A stretch of DNA of 64,000 nucleotides from Actinomycetales bacterium JB111 (GTDB lineage Bacteria > Actinomycetota > Actinomycetes > Actinomycetales > Actinomycetaceae): the NCBI GenBank assembly GCA_900163555.1, contig FUHX01000019.1, positions 1 to 64,000 on the forward strand, given 5' to 3'. Positions within the stretch are counted from its first letter, which is position 1. Each line of letters opens with the position of its first letter. This document shows positions 24,747 through 32,827 of the stretch, piece after piece. The notes beneath the pieces were generated by a model. It was not told the origin of the DNA and did no database searches. It worked only from the letters and a program-made list of their open reading frames with translations. Made by a program: the position numbers and the translations under genes.

Positions 24747-25254
24747 CGCCCTGGCGACGAGCCGGTTGACCCTGCGTCGTCGCCACGAGTCCGACGCGGC
24801 CCTCCTGCGGACCCTGTGGACGGAGCGGGATCCCCGCGTTCCGGCCCACCGTCGCATCGACGCGAAGGGCCGTCCGACGCGGACCGACCTCGCCGCGCGC
24901 ATCCGCGCCGAGCGCGAGTCGGACGGGCCAGGCCTCCTGACGATCGTCAGGAAGCGGGAGGCGGATGCCATCGGGTACTGCGGACTCGTCCCCTCCGACG
25001 TCGGGGGCACCGACGAGCCGGAGCTGGCGTTCGAGCTGCTGAGCGCGGTCCACGGGCAGGGATACGCCACCGAGGCCGGCGAGGCGGTGATCGCCCGCGC
25101 CACGGCGCGTGGGTACGCGCGCCTGTGGGCCACCGTGTGGGACTGGAACGTCGCGTCGAGGCGCGTGCTGGAGAAGCTGGGCTTTCGGGAGTTGGATCGT
25201 CGCGGTCCGGTCGGCCCGCACGGGACGACGGTGGTGACCGTCCGGGACCTGTGA
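24733..25254 (+). CDS. GNAT family N-acetyltransferase
   Basis: The 173-residue protein (from GTG 24733) has the acetyltransferase_3 pattern: LTLRRRHESDAALLRTLW, an AIGYCGLV strand, PELAFELLSAVHGQGYATEA (the acetyl-CoA binding motif) and VWDWNVASRRVLEKLGFRE. It resembles ribosomal-protein-alanine or small-molecule GNATs; substrate unknown. The start is uncertain: a GTG at 24712 in the same frame is possible, and neither has a strong Shine-Dalgarno sequence, fitting re-initiation from the overlapping gene. Confidence 0.8.
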   Translation: MWGSNALATSRLTLRRRHESDAALLRTLWTERDPRVPAHRRIDAKGRPTRTDLAARIRAERESDGPGLLTIVRKREADAIGYCGLVPSDVGGTDEPELAFELLSAVHGQGYATEAGEAVIARATARGYARLWATVWDWNVASRRVLEKLGFRELDRRGPVGPHGTTVVTVRDL

Positions 25255-25277
25255 CCGGGCCAAGAGGATGCATACGT

Positions 25278-25291
25278 TGATGCATGCATCA
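25278..25291. promoter_or_regulatory. Candidate operator of the GntR regulator
   Basis: TGATGCATGCATCA is a perfect 14-bp palindrome just before the TAGGGT -10 element of the GntR gene, the position expected for autorepression. Confidence 0.55.
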
Positions 25292-25293
25292 TG

Positions 25294-25299
25294 TAGGGT
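25294..25299 (+). promoter_or_regulatory. Putative -10 element, leaderless GntR gene
   Basis: TAGGGT ends 7 nt before the ATG at 25307, with no Shine-Dalgarno sequence. Confidence 0.45.
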
Positions 25300-25306
25300 G
25301 TCGGTC

Positions 25307-25966
25307 ATGCTCGAGCTCCCGTGGCAGAACGGCGACGGCCTCATCGCGGAACGCGTGGCGGGTCGCGTCGCCCGTGAGATCGCCGAGGGCGACATCGAAC
25401 CGGGGGAGGTCCTCACCGAGGTCGCGATCGCCGCGCGCACCGGCGTGAGCCGCACGCCCGTGCGTGAGGCGATGCTTCAGCTGGACCGGTGGGGGCTCGT
25501 CCGGCTCGCGCCGAAGAAGGGCGCCGTCGTCACGAGCCCGACGGCGCGCGACCAGGCGGAGCTCCTCGCCGTGCGAGCCATGCTCGAGACGAGCGCGGCG
25601 CGCTCGACGGCCGCCGCCGACGTCTCCCGGGGCGCGCTCGTGTCCGCGCTGCGGGAGAACCTCGCGGAGCAGCGGGCCGCCGTGGGGGAGTCGCGGACCT
25701 TCGCCACGCTCGACTTCGTCTTCCACTCGCTCGTCATCGGGCACGACGACAACCGGGTGGTCGCTGAGATCTCCCGGACCCTCGGCCCCCGGCTGTACCG
25801 GTTGACCCGGCTCGCCGTGTCCGCCCGGTCCCAGGACCTTGCGGGACTGCTCGACGAGCACGTCGCGCTCACGGACGCGCTCGACGACGGCGACCCCGAG
25901 CGCTACGCCCGGCTTGTCGCGCAGCACATCGACCAGGGTCACGCCTCCTACGAGGTCACCGAGTGA
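25307..25966 (+). CDS. GntR family regulator (FadR/FCD type)
   Basis: The 219-residue protein has a GntR winged helix in residues about 10-75 (LIAERVAGRVAREIAEGDIEPGEVL, EVAIAARTGVSRTPVREAMLQL) followed by an all-helical FCD domain with the usual arginine-rich face (LLAVRAMLETSAAR) and metal-site-like His residues (FVFHSLVIGHDDN, LDEHVAL, VAQHIDQGH). It probably binds the 14-bp palindrome upstream and controls the MFS gene, with which it overlaps as GTGA. A frame extended to 25268 would run through the operator. Confidence 0.88.
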   Translation: MLELPWQNGDGLIAERVAGRVAREIAEGDIEPGEVLTEVAIAARTGVSRTPVREAMLQLDRWGLVRLAPKKGAVVTSPTARDQAELLAVRAMLETSAARSTAAADVSRGALVSALRENLAEQRAAVGESRTFATLDFVFHSLVIGHDDNRVVAEISRTLGPRLYRLTRLAVSARSQDLAGLLDEHVALTDALDDGDPERYARLVAQHIDQGHASYEVTE

Positions 25967-27234
25967 GCGCGCGACGCAGGCGCTTCTCATGGCTGCTGAC
26001 GGCACCGAGCGTCTTCCTGCTCGCGTGGGGCGGCAACCACTTCACCCCGCTTCTGCACATGTACGAGTCGCTCGGCGGGTACGCGCCGTGGCAGGCGAAC
26101 CTCCTGCTCGGCATGTACGTGTTCGGCCTGATTCCCGGGCTCCTTCTCGCCGCGGCCTTCTCCGACCAGCACGGACGCAAGCCCGCCGCCCTGATCGGGC
26201 TGGGGGCCTCCGCCCTCGGCAGTGTCCTGCTCGGCGCCGGCCTGCACAGCTTCGCGCTGCTGTGCGCGGGGCGCGTGCTCGCGGGCGTCGGCGTCGGGGT
26301 GGCGATGTCCGTGGGCTCGAGCTGGATCAAGGAGCTGTCCTCGGCGCCGTTCGCGGACGCCCCCGGCAGTCTTGGTGCGCGTCGCTCGACCATGACCCTC
26401 ACGCTCGGCTTCGCGGTCGGCGCGGGCGTGACCGGTTCCCTCGCACAGTGGGGGCCGTGGCCCGACGTCCTGCCGTACGGGGTGCACCTCGTGCTGTGCC
26501 TGATCGCGCTGGTCGGGCTGTTGCTCGCGCCGGAGAGCCTCCCGAGGCAGAGCCGGGCGACCGGCCCGTGGATCAAGGACCTTGCGGTCCCGGCCGCTGG
26601 GCACCGGACGTTCCTGCGGGTCGTCGTGCCCGCCGCGCCGTGGGTCTTCGCCGCGGCCGGCGTGGCCTACGCGGTCGTCCCGACCGTCGTCGAGGACTCG
26701 CTCGGCGAGAACGCGACCGTGTACGCGACCGTCCTCACGGTCGTCACCCTGGGCGTCGGCGTCGTGGCACAGGGCCTCGTCCCGCTCATCGACCGCGTGA
26801 CGAGGGGGAGGGGGCTGGTCGTCGGACTCGGCGGCATGACCGCGGGAATGATCCTCGCGGCCGTCACGGCGGAGCTGCGGAACCCGGGCATGGCGTTCGC
26901 GGTCGCCGCCGTCCTCGGCGCCTCGTACGGGGTCTGCATCGTCTCGGGCCTGATCATCGTCCAGTCGTTCGCGACGCCGCGCGACCTCGCGGGGATCACG
27001 GGCGTGTACTACTCGCTCACGTACGTCGGATTCCTCCTGCCGACGCTGCTGGCTCTTCTTGCGCCGCGCACCCCGTACGCCGTGAGCCTCGCCGTCGTCG
27101 CCGGCGTGTGTCTCGTGAGCCTTGTCCTCGTGTGGACCGGGCTGGCGTCCCGTCGTCGGGCGGTCGATGTGGAGCGCGACCAGGCCGACGTGAGCCGGGC
27201 CGAGTCGGACGACTCGGCTCCCGCGCTGCGCTGA
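25963..27234 (+). CDS. MFS transporter controlled by the adjacent GntR
   Basis: The 423-residue, 12-span transporter has MFS motif A in AFSDQHGRKPAAL and a long hydrophilic C-tail. The span-1 segment WGGNHFTPLLHMYESLGGY is characteristic of a metabolite/MFS subgroup. The GTG start overlaps the GntR stop as GTGA, so the two form an operon regulated by the GntR. The substrate is unknown, but FCD-type GntR proteins usually sense organic acids or sugars. No terminator was found after the gene. Confidence 0.85.
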   Translation: MSARRRRFSWLLTAPSVFLLAWGGNHFTPLLHMYESLGGYAPWQANLLLGMYVFGLIPGLLLAAAFSDQHGRKPAALIGLGASALGSVLLGAGLHSFALLCAGRVLAGVGVGVAMSVGSSWIKELSSAPFADAPGSLGARRSTMTLTLGFAVGAGVTGSLAQWGPWPDVLPYGVHLVLCLIALVGLLLAPESLPRQSRATGPWIKDLAVPAAGHRTFLRVVVPAAPWVFAAAGVAYAVVPTVVEDSLGENATVYATVLTVVTLGVGVVAQGLVPLIDRVTRGRGLVVGLGGMTAGMILAAVTAELRNPGMAFAVAAVLGASYGVCIVSGLIIVQSFATPRDLAGITGVYYSLTYVGFLLPTLLALLAPRTPYAVSLAVVAGVCLVSLVLVWTGLASRRRAVDVERDQADVSRAESDDSAPALR

Positions 27235-27584
27235 CGGTTGGACGCAACCGATCGGGGAGGCGGGGCGTCACTGCCAGGTGTGGGCGCCCGACAGTAGAAT
27301 GACATAATGTGCATTATCGGAGCGACCGGTAGGAATCGGCAGGGGTCGACGGATCCGGCCTGAGTGACGTCGGTGCCGGTCTCGCGGGATGCAGGGGCAC
27401 GCGTCGCACCTCCGGGTACACCGGTCGTCCGCGGTGCATCTCGCGCAGCATGCGGATAAGTCGTGCTCACCTTCGCCCTTCGACCTCGATGTCGATGTCG
27501 ATGTCGAGAAACGCCTGCCGGTTGCGTCCCAGGTGTACGAGCGCGCCACAATGGTGCGCCACGAACCGATGGAGGTCGGCAGAG
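27235..27584. other. Intergenic region with promoter-like A/T patch and palindrome
   Basis: No gene is convincing in this 350-bp stretch. A candidate -10 (TAGAAT, 27295-27300) is followed by the perfect inverted repeat ATAATG-TG-CATTAT (27304-27317). An 18-codon reading frame begins at the ATG at 27307 (MCIIGATGRNRQGSTDPA), spaced as a leaderless start. The rest is GC-rich with a TCGATG run at about 27486-27505. Confidence 0.5.
27304..27317. promoter_or_regulatory. Palindrome ATAATGTGCATTAT, candidate operator
   Basis: A perfect inverted repeat around TG, overlapping the likely transcription start 4-17 nt after TAGAAT. It precedes the DGPF/ECF genes by about 270 nt; what binds it is unknown. 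Confidence 0.4.
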
Positions 27585-27992
27585 ATGGCCAAGTACCTGT
27601 TCCTCAAGCACTACCGGGGCGCGCCGACGGGCGTCAACGACGAGCCGATGGACGAGTGGACGACCGACGAGGTCAACGCCCATATCGCCTATATGAATGA
27701 CTTCGCGGACCGCCTGCGGGCAACCGGGGAGTTCGTGGACAGCCAGGTGCTCTCGATCGAGGGCGACTGGGTCGCCTACGGCGGCGAGGGAAAGCCTCCC
27801 GTGACGGACGGCCCGTTCGCCGAGACGAAGGATCTCGTGGCCGGTTGGATGATGGTGGACGTCGAGTCGCGGGACCGCGCCTACGAGCTCGCCGCCGAGC
27901 TGTCGGCTGCGCCGGGCAGGGGCGGCAGGCCGATCCACGAGTGGCTCGAGGTGCGTCCCATCATGGGCGACGCACCCTGCACCGTTGACTGA
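27585..27992 (+). CDS. DGPF/YCII domain protein, partner of ECF42
   Basis: The 135-residue protein is a YCII/DGPF-type ferredoxin-like domain: KYLFLKHYRG, an AYMNDFADRLRATGEF helix, and the signature TDGPFAETKDLVAGW (DGPF at residues 75-78), followed by a second strand-helix. DGPF proteins pair with ECF42 sigma factors and are the known targets of that regulon in other Actinobacteria. The ATG at 27585 follows GGAGGT. The stop overlaps the sigma factor start by 8 nt. Confidence 0.9.
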   Translation: MAKYLFLKHYRGAPTGVNDEPMDEWTTDEVNAHIAYMNDFADRLRATGEFVDSQVLSIEGDWVAYGGEGKPPVTDGPFAETKDLVAGWMMVDVESRDRAYELAAELSAAPGRGGRPIHEWLEVRPIMGDAPCTVD

Positions 27993-29262
27993 CGTCCGGG
28001 ACGTCTCGGCGGCTGCTCGCGTCCACGTGCCTGCGGTGATCGGCATCCTCGTCCGGCGCGGCGCGGACTTCGCGTCGGCCGAGGATGCCGTCCAGGACGC
28101 CCTCCTCGAGGCGCTGACCGCGTGGAAGCGGTCGGTGCCGTCCGACCCCAAGGGGTGGCTGGTCACCGTGTCCTGGCGGAAGTTCCTCGACTCGGCGCGG
28201 TCTGCCGGTGCACGCGCCTCGCGGGAGTCGCGGGTCGAGTCCTGGGCGGCGCCCGGTCCGACGGAGCAGGTCGACGACACGCTCCGGCTCTACTTCCTGT
28301 GCGCGCACCCGTCGCTCTCCCCCGCGTCCGCCGTCGCGCTCACGCTGCGCGCGATCGCCGGCCTCACGACCGCGCAGATCGCCGCCGCCTACATGGTTCC
28401 CGAGGCCACGATGGCCCAGCGCATCAGCCGGGCCAAACGCACGATCAGGTCCACGGCGCTCGACGAGCCCGGTGACGTCGCCACCGTCCTTCGCATCCTC
28501 TACCTCGTCTTCAACGAGGGGTACTCGTCGGACGTGGACCTGCAGGCCGAGGCGATCCGGCTGACCCGGGAGCTCCGCGCCGCCGTGGACCACCCGGAGA
28601 TCGACGGACTCCTGGCGCTCATGCTCATCCACCACGCCCGACGCCGCGCCCGCACGAGGTCCGACGGCGCGTTGGTCCCGCTGGCCGAGCAGGACCGGAC
28701 CCTGTGGGACGAGGACCAGATCTCCGCGGCCGTCCGACTCCTCACCGGCGCGCTCGCCGCCGATCGACCCGGGGAGTTCCAGGCCCAGGCGGCAATCGCC
28801 GCGCTCCACGCGGATGCACGAAGCGTCGAGGAGACCGACTGGCCGCAGATCGTCGAGTGGTACGACGAGCTCCTGCGGTTCACCGACACTCCCCTGGTAC
28901 GCCTGAACCGCGCGGTGGCGCTCGGCGAGTGGCGGGGTCCCGACGCCGCGTTCGCCGAGCTCGAGTCGATCGACCCCGACGTTCCCCGGCACGCGGCCGT
29001 GCGCGGGCACTTCCTCGAGGCGGCCGGCGAGTATCAGGACGCCGCGCGGGCGTTCCGGGAGGCGGCGGATCGGGCGCAGAACACGCCCGAACGCGACCAC
29101 CTCCTGCGGCGAGCCGCTCGCGCGACCGGGGCGAGGGGGGCGCCACTCCCCCACGACCCACCCGCCGGCACTGCGGACCGTCAGTGCGAGCCCGAGTCGA
29201 CGATCTCGAAGGAGACCTCGGACGCCTCGCTCCGTTCGCCCGATGCGTCGAGGCCCGCGTAG
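27985..29262 (+). CDS. ECF42-type RNA polymerase sigma factor with a C-terminal extension
   Basis: The 425-residue protein has sigma region 2 about residues 15-75 (FASAEDAVQDALLEALTAW, PKGWLVTVSWRKFLDSAR), region 4 about 110-165 (LTLRAIAGLTTAQIAAAYMVPEATMAQRISRAKRTI) and a long DUF6596/TPR-like C-terminal domain typical of ECF42 (EIDGLLALMLIHHARRRAR and TPLVRLNRAVALGEW). It would direct transcription of the DGPF gene. The TTG start overlaps the DGPF stop. The last 40 or so residues run beyond the usual end and overlap the convergent lipoprotein gene by 82 bp, so the real C-terminus is doubtful. Confidence 0.85.
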   Translation: MTDVRDVSAAARVHVPAVIGILVRRGADFASAEDAVQDALLEALTAWKRSVPSDPKGWLVTVSWRKFLDSARSAGARASRESRVESWAAPGPTEQVDDTLRLYFLCAHPSLSPASAVALTLRAIAGLTTAQIAAAYMVPEATMAQRISRAKRTIRSTALDEPGDVATVLRILYLVFNEGYSSDVDLQAEAIRLTRELRAAVDHPEIDGLLALMLIHHARRRARTRSDGALVPLAEQDRTLWDEDQISAAVRLLTGALAADRPGEFQAQAAIAALHADARSVEETDWPQIVEWYDELLRFTDTPLVRLNRAVALGEWRGPDAAFAELESIDPDVPRHAAVRGHFLEAAGEYQDAARAFREAADRAQNTPERDHLLRRAARATGARGAPLPHDPPAGTADRQCEPESTISKETSDASLRSPDASRPA

Positions 29263-30122
29263 GACACGCTGTACGTGCCGGCTCCCTCGATGACGACCGG
29301 CTCGGCGTACGCCTGCCACTCACCGCCGTCGACGGAGTACTCGATGGACTCGACGCTCTCGTCGTCGGCGGTGAGCACCACGGTGGCGGTGTCGTCGTAG
29401 GCGCTGAAGTCGGCGCACGCGATCGGCAGGCCCGGCAGCTCCGAGTCGTGGATCATCAACGAGAGCGAGATCTCCCGCGGCGTCCAGTCGACCGAGCCGC
29501 CACCGGTGGCGGAGCCCGTGGGGCTCGGCTCGAGGGAGCCCTCCGGGTCGCTCGTGGACGAGGCCCACAGCTCGTTCGGCGGGGACATGCCACCCGCCGG
29601 GTCGTCCGCGTAGTGGCCGCCGAAGCTGTCGCAGCTGCCGTCGTGCAGGTGCGAGGGATGGGGAAGGCCGTCCGTCAGTCCGGTCGCCTCGGTGGTGAGG
29701 GTCGTCCCACTCTCGTCCTCGACGAGGGTCGCCGTCCCCTCGACGACGAGGTCGTTGTCGAAGGCACCGAGCCCCTCGGCGAGCTCCTGGTAGTGACCGA
29801 CCGACGTGCCGTGCACGCGCATGATGACCGGTCCCTCGTCGATGGCCGTCGTGTCACGCTCGGAGTTGTGGGCGGCGTGCGGGTCGCTCCCGTCGCTGCC
29901 GGTCTCGGCGTCGCCCCCGTGACCCTCGTGGCCCTCGTGCGCGTCGTCGCCTCCGTGCCCGGAGTGCGACTCGTCCCCGTCTCCCGCGCCCTCGGAGCCC
30001 GCCTCCGCTCCCCCGTGCTCGGCGTGCTCGTCCGGGTCCGCGGAGTCCGCGTCGCCAGAACAGGCTGTCATCAGCAGTCCTGCGCCGAGGGCTGCCGCGG
30101 CAATCGTGGTGTATCTACGCAT
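29181..30122 (-). CDS. His-rich lipoprotein with Cu/Zn-SOD-like and Ig-like domains
   Basis: The 313-residue lipoprotein (lipobox LLMTAC) has a His/Asp/Gly/Glu-rich metal-binding region about residues 25-95, then a beta domain resembling Cu/Zn superoxide dismutase (GLPHPSHLHDGSC, FGGHYADDP, PREISLSLMIHDSELPGLPIAC) and a C-terminal Ig-like region (SVESIEYSVDGGEWQAY, GAGTYSVSYAGLD). It ends a copper-handling set with CopC-CopD and YcnI, so it may bind or buffer copper outside the cell. The ATG at 30122 follows GGAGGT. Enzymatic SOD activity is not supported: not all classical ligands are evident. Confidence 0.75.
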   Translation of the reverse strand: MRRYTTIAAAALGAGLLMTACSGDADSADPDEHAEHGGAEAGSEGAGDGDESHSGHGGDDAHEGHEGHGGDAETGSDGSDPHAAHNSERDTTAIDEGPVIMRVHGTSVGHYQELAEGLGAFDNDLVVEGTATLVEDESGTTLTTEATGLTDGLPHPSHLHDGSCDSFGGHYADDPAGGMSPPNELWASSTSDPEGSLEPSPTGSATGGGSVDWTPREISLSLMIHDSELPGLPIACADFSAYDDTATVVLTADDESVESIEYSVDGGEWQAYAEPVVIEGAGTYSVSYAGLDASGERSEASEVSFEIVDSGSH

Positions 30123-30222
30123 GGTGACCTCCAAGGTCGTCGGCTCGGCCGGCGGGTGCGGCCTCGCGATGTTCGTGTCGGTCCGGCGCGCACGGTCATC
30201 GTGCACAGGAACCGACGGTCGG

Positions 30223-31941
30223 CTACTGGATAGTGATTGTCGTGAGGGCGATGGGCGCGTCGTACGTCGACACGCGGGCGCTCACCTGAATCTCCCACGC
30301 GCCCTCGGTGGGGAGGGTGAGGTCGGCCTCGTACGTGTCCGCCTGGTCCAGCTGCGTGGCCTCTGCGGTGATCGGGCCGATGTCGAGCGCCGGCAAGGTC
30401 GCGGACACCTCGACCTGGCCGGACTCGACCGACTGGCCCTCGTAGGTGAGCGTGAACGTAAGGACATTCGGGCCCGACGCGGCGGGAGCGATCGACCCGG
30501 TCACCGTCAGCCCCTGGGACTCGATCTCGACAGCGATGTTCTGACCTTCCTCTCCCCCGTCGGTGGGGCCGCCGTCGCCGGTGGTCGTCGGGCTGCTGTT
30601 CGTCAGCAGCCCCGTGATCGCGACGACCACGACGAGCAGGATCGCCTCCCACGTCAGCGCGCGTCGTAGCCCGAGCCACCGGTGCGCGGCGCTCGGCCGC
30701 CGCGCGATCCGGGGAAGGATCCTCAGCCTGTTGAGGGCCGCGACCGCCACGACCGTCGCGACGACCGCTAGCTTGGCGAGCAGCGCGATGCCGTACCGGG
30801 TCCCCACGAGCTCGCCGACGGAGTCCAGGACGAGCAGTGCCATGGCGCCGCCGCTGAGCACGAGGAGCACCACGCTGTAGAGCGCAAAGCGTGAGAACCC
30901 CGACGTCACCTCGAGCGCCCGGCCGACCGTGTCTTCCGAGCCCGTGTGCTCGGAGCGCACCGTGCGGAGGTGGAGGAGCAGGCCCGTCACGCCGCCGAGC
31001 CAGAACGCCCCCGCCAGGAGGTGTCCGACGTCGGCGATCGTGATGAGCCATGTCGGCTCGACGGTTCGGGAGTGGCCCACCAGAACGGGGGTCGCGACCG
31101 CCAGCAGGGCGCATCCGACCGACGCACCACGGGCGACCACCGACGACGACGCACGCACGGCCGCGTACGCGGCCGCCCCCGCAACCAGCACGATCGCGGC
31201 GGCCGCCACCGCGTCCGATGAGGTCTGGCCGGACCATGCCCCGAGATCCGCGAGCGTGGTCAGGTCGCCGCCGATCACCCGGACGGCGAGCAGCGGCACC
31301 AGGAGCGACGACGCGACGACCGCCGAGGAGAGCGAGGCGACGAGGACGCGCCGCTGCCCGGTCGGTGCGGCACCGACGGGCCTCTCGACCACGACCCGGA
31401 AGAACACGAGCCCTGCGAACGTCAGGAGACCGAGGTACTGCAGTGCGGTGAGACCGGCGACCGCCACCTCCACACCCACGGACGCATCAGCGCCGTCCGG
31501 GGCCGCGATCGGTGCCACCGTGTCGGATGGGTGGCCGACGTGGAACGTGATCGCCCCGCCAACCGGGTGGCCGTCCGCGGAGACCACCCGGTAGGTGAGC
31601 GTGTGGGTGCCCTCCTCCAGCGGCTCGGGAATGAAGACCTCGACCATGTGGTCCCTGGTCCTGACCTCGGGAGTGATCTGAGTACCGTCGGACGCGTAGA
31701 TGAGGATTGCTCCATCGATGGCGTCGACCGCTTCGTTGAACGCCAGCTGGGCCGAGTCGATCGGCGCGTCGAGCACCTCTCCGTCACCGGGCGTCGAGTC
31801 GACGAGCGCGGCGTGCGCGGCGGCGGCCCCGGCCTGGCCGACGAGAGCGCATAGTGCGACGACGGCGGCCAGGACGACGGTGAGGGCGAAGCGGGCAGGT
31901 CGCGAGGTCGTCGTCCGCCAGTGCGATCCGACGCCCGACAT
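30223..31941 (-). CDS. Copper resistance CopC-CopD fusion with a C-terminal YtkA-like domain
   Basis: The 572-residue protein has a signal peptide, then a CopC domain starting at the mature AHAALVDSTPGDG and containing RVVSADGHPVGGAITFHVG (copper-ligand His). Eight or more membrane spans of the CopD domain follow (LQYLGLLTFAGLVFFRVV to IVVVVAITGLL). The last 120 residues form an exterior YtkA/FixH-like strand domain (GQNIAVEIESQGLTVTGSI onward). CopCD moves copper across the membrane. ATG 31941 was chosen because it overlaps the YcnI stop as TGATG; GTG 31944 is equally possible. Operon order: YcnI, CopCD, SOD-like lipoprotein. Confidence 0.88.
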   Translation of the reverse strand: MSGVGSHWRTTTSRPARFALTVVLAAVVALCALVGQAGAAAAHAALVDSTPGDGEVLDAPIDSAQLAFNEAVDAIDGAILIYASDGTQITPEVRTRDHMVEVFIPEPLEEGTHTLTYRVVSADGHPVGGAITFHVGHPSDTVAPIAAPDGADASVGVEVAVAGLTALQYLGLLTFAGLVFFRVVVERPVGAAPTGQRRVLVASLSSAVVASSLLVPLLAVRVIGGDLTTLADLGAWSGQTSSDAVAAAAIVLVAGAAAYAAVRASSSVVARGASVGCALLAVATPVLVGHSRTVEPTWLITIADVGHLLAGAFWLGGVTGLLLHLRTVRSEHTGSEDTVGRALEVTSGFSRFALYSVVLLVLSGGAMALLVLDSVGELVGTRYGIALLAKLAVVATVVAVAALNRLRILPRIARRPSAAHRWLGLRRALTWEAILLVVVVAITGLLTNSSPTTTGDGGPTDGGEEGQNIAVEIESQGLTVTGSIAPAASGPNVLTFTLTYEGQSVESGQVEVSATLPALDIGPITAEATQLDQADTYEADLTLPTEGAWEIQVSARVSTYDAPIALTTITIQ

Positions 31942-32708
31942 CACGACCGCTTGCGGCCTCGGACGAGGGCGACGAGCCCGACAAGGAGTCCGAGCGCTCC
32001 GACCACGAGCGAGGTGATGACGAGCGGTGTCTGGGAGGACTCGTCCGTCGCGTCCGAGACGCTCGACTGGTCTCCCGCGCTCGCGTCCTGGCTCACGGTC
32101 GTGTCGGCAGCGGCTTCCGGTTCAGCCTCGGCGACCGCTCCCGCCTCGACGATGGAGATCGAGGGGGCAGGGTGATCGAGCGACTCGCCGTCCTGACCCT
32201 CGGCCGGAATCTCGACCCACGGGGCCTCGCCCTCCTCGCAGGTCTGGACCACCGGGAAGTACAGGGTGGTGCCGGCGGCCTCCTCCGGGAGGCGCAGGGA
32301 GAGCTCGAAGGCGTCGCGCTCGGCATCCGGGAGCGGTGAGTCGGTCGTGTAGACGATCTCGGCGACCCGTTCGGTCACCTCGTTGCCGTGGCTGTCCGTG
32401 ATCGGAGTGTCGAGCTCCTCGCTCACGGCCTCCACCTCGTACAGGGCGTTGCGGGTGGGCGTCACAGAGGTGATCTCCTCCGGGATCTGGATCGCGACGC
32501 TCGTGGTCGCCGAACCGTCGCAGCCGTGCGGGACACTCACCGTGAGGAGCGCGTAGGCGCCGGCCTCATCGGTGTCGGAGCTGATCGTGACGTGCGCGCC
32601 GGCCGAGACGGCGCCGACGACGACGAGAGCGGCCGCGCCGAGCGCGATCGTGCCTCCCCGCACGATCGAACGTGCGCCGGAGTAGGTGTTCTGACCGGTC
32701 GATCCCAT
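31941..32708 (-). CDS. YcnI family copper-associated protein (DUF1775)
   Basis: The 255-residue protein has a signal peptide whose mature end starts with His (SAGAHVTISSDT), a YcnI domain (LLTVSVPHGCDGSATTSVAIQIPE, ALYEVEAVSEEL, FELSLRLPEEAAGTTLYFP and VVQTCEEGEAPWVEIP) and a C-terminal membrane anchor (TSLVVGALGLLVGLVALV). The N-terminal histidine and Trp in this family bind Cu(II). ATG 32708 follows AAGGGGAA; a longer frame from 32786 adds no useful signal peptide. It opens the copper operon, directly upstream of CopCD. Confidence 0.88.
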   Translation of the reverse strand: MGSTGQNTYSGARSIVRGGTIALGAAALVVVGAVSAGAHVTISSDTDEAGAYALLTVSVPHGCDGSATTSVAIQIPEEITSVTPTRNALYEVEAVSEELDTPITDSHGNEVTERVAEIVYTTDSPLPDAERDAFELSLRLPEEAAGTTLYFPVVQTCEEGEAPWVEIPAEGQDGESLDHPAPSISIVEAGAVAEAEPEAAADTTVSQDASAGDQSSVSDATDESSQTPLVITSLVVGALGLLVGLVALVRGRKRS

Positions 32709-32769
32709 GTGTTCCCCTTGATGTGGGTCGAGCGCGTCTGCGCCCGACGTTGCGGATTCGAGCGTGAGA

Positions 32770-32805
32770 ACGGGGCCCGCCGGCACACGTGCCGACGGGC
32801 CCCGT
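32770..32805 (-). terminator. Terminator of the 1,623-codon gene
   Basis: A stem of 17 pairs with one mismatch (ACGGGGCCCG ... CGGGCCCCGT) lies about 23 nt beyond the stop at 32828. Confidence 0.75.
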
Positions 32806-32827
32806 CAGAGTGTCAGTTCACTGGTGG

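Noticed and set aside
27268-27549. 93-codon minus-strand open frame with many Cys and Arg
   Set aside because: It lies inside the promoter-like gap and has no start signals; composition is that of the reverse strand of the repeat-rich leader.
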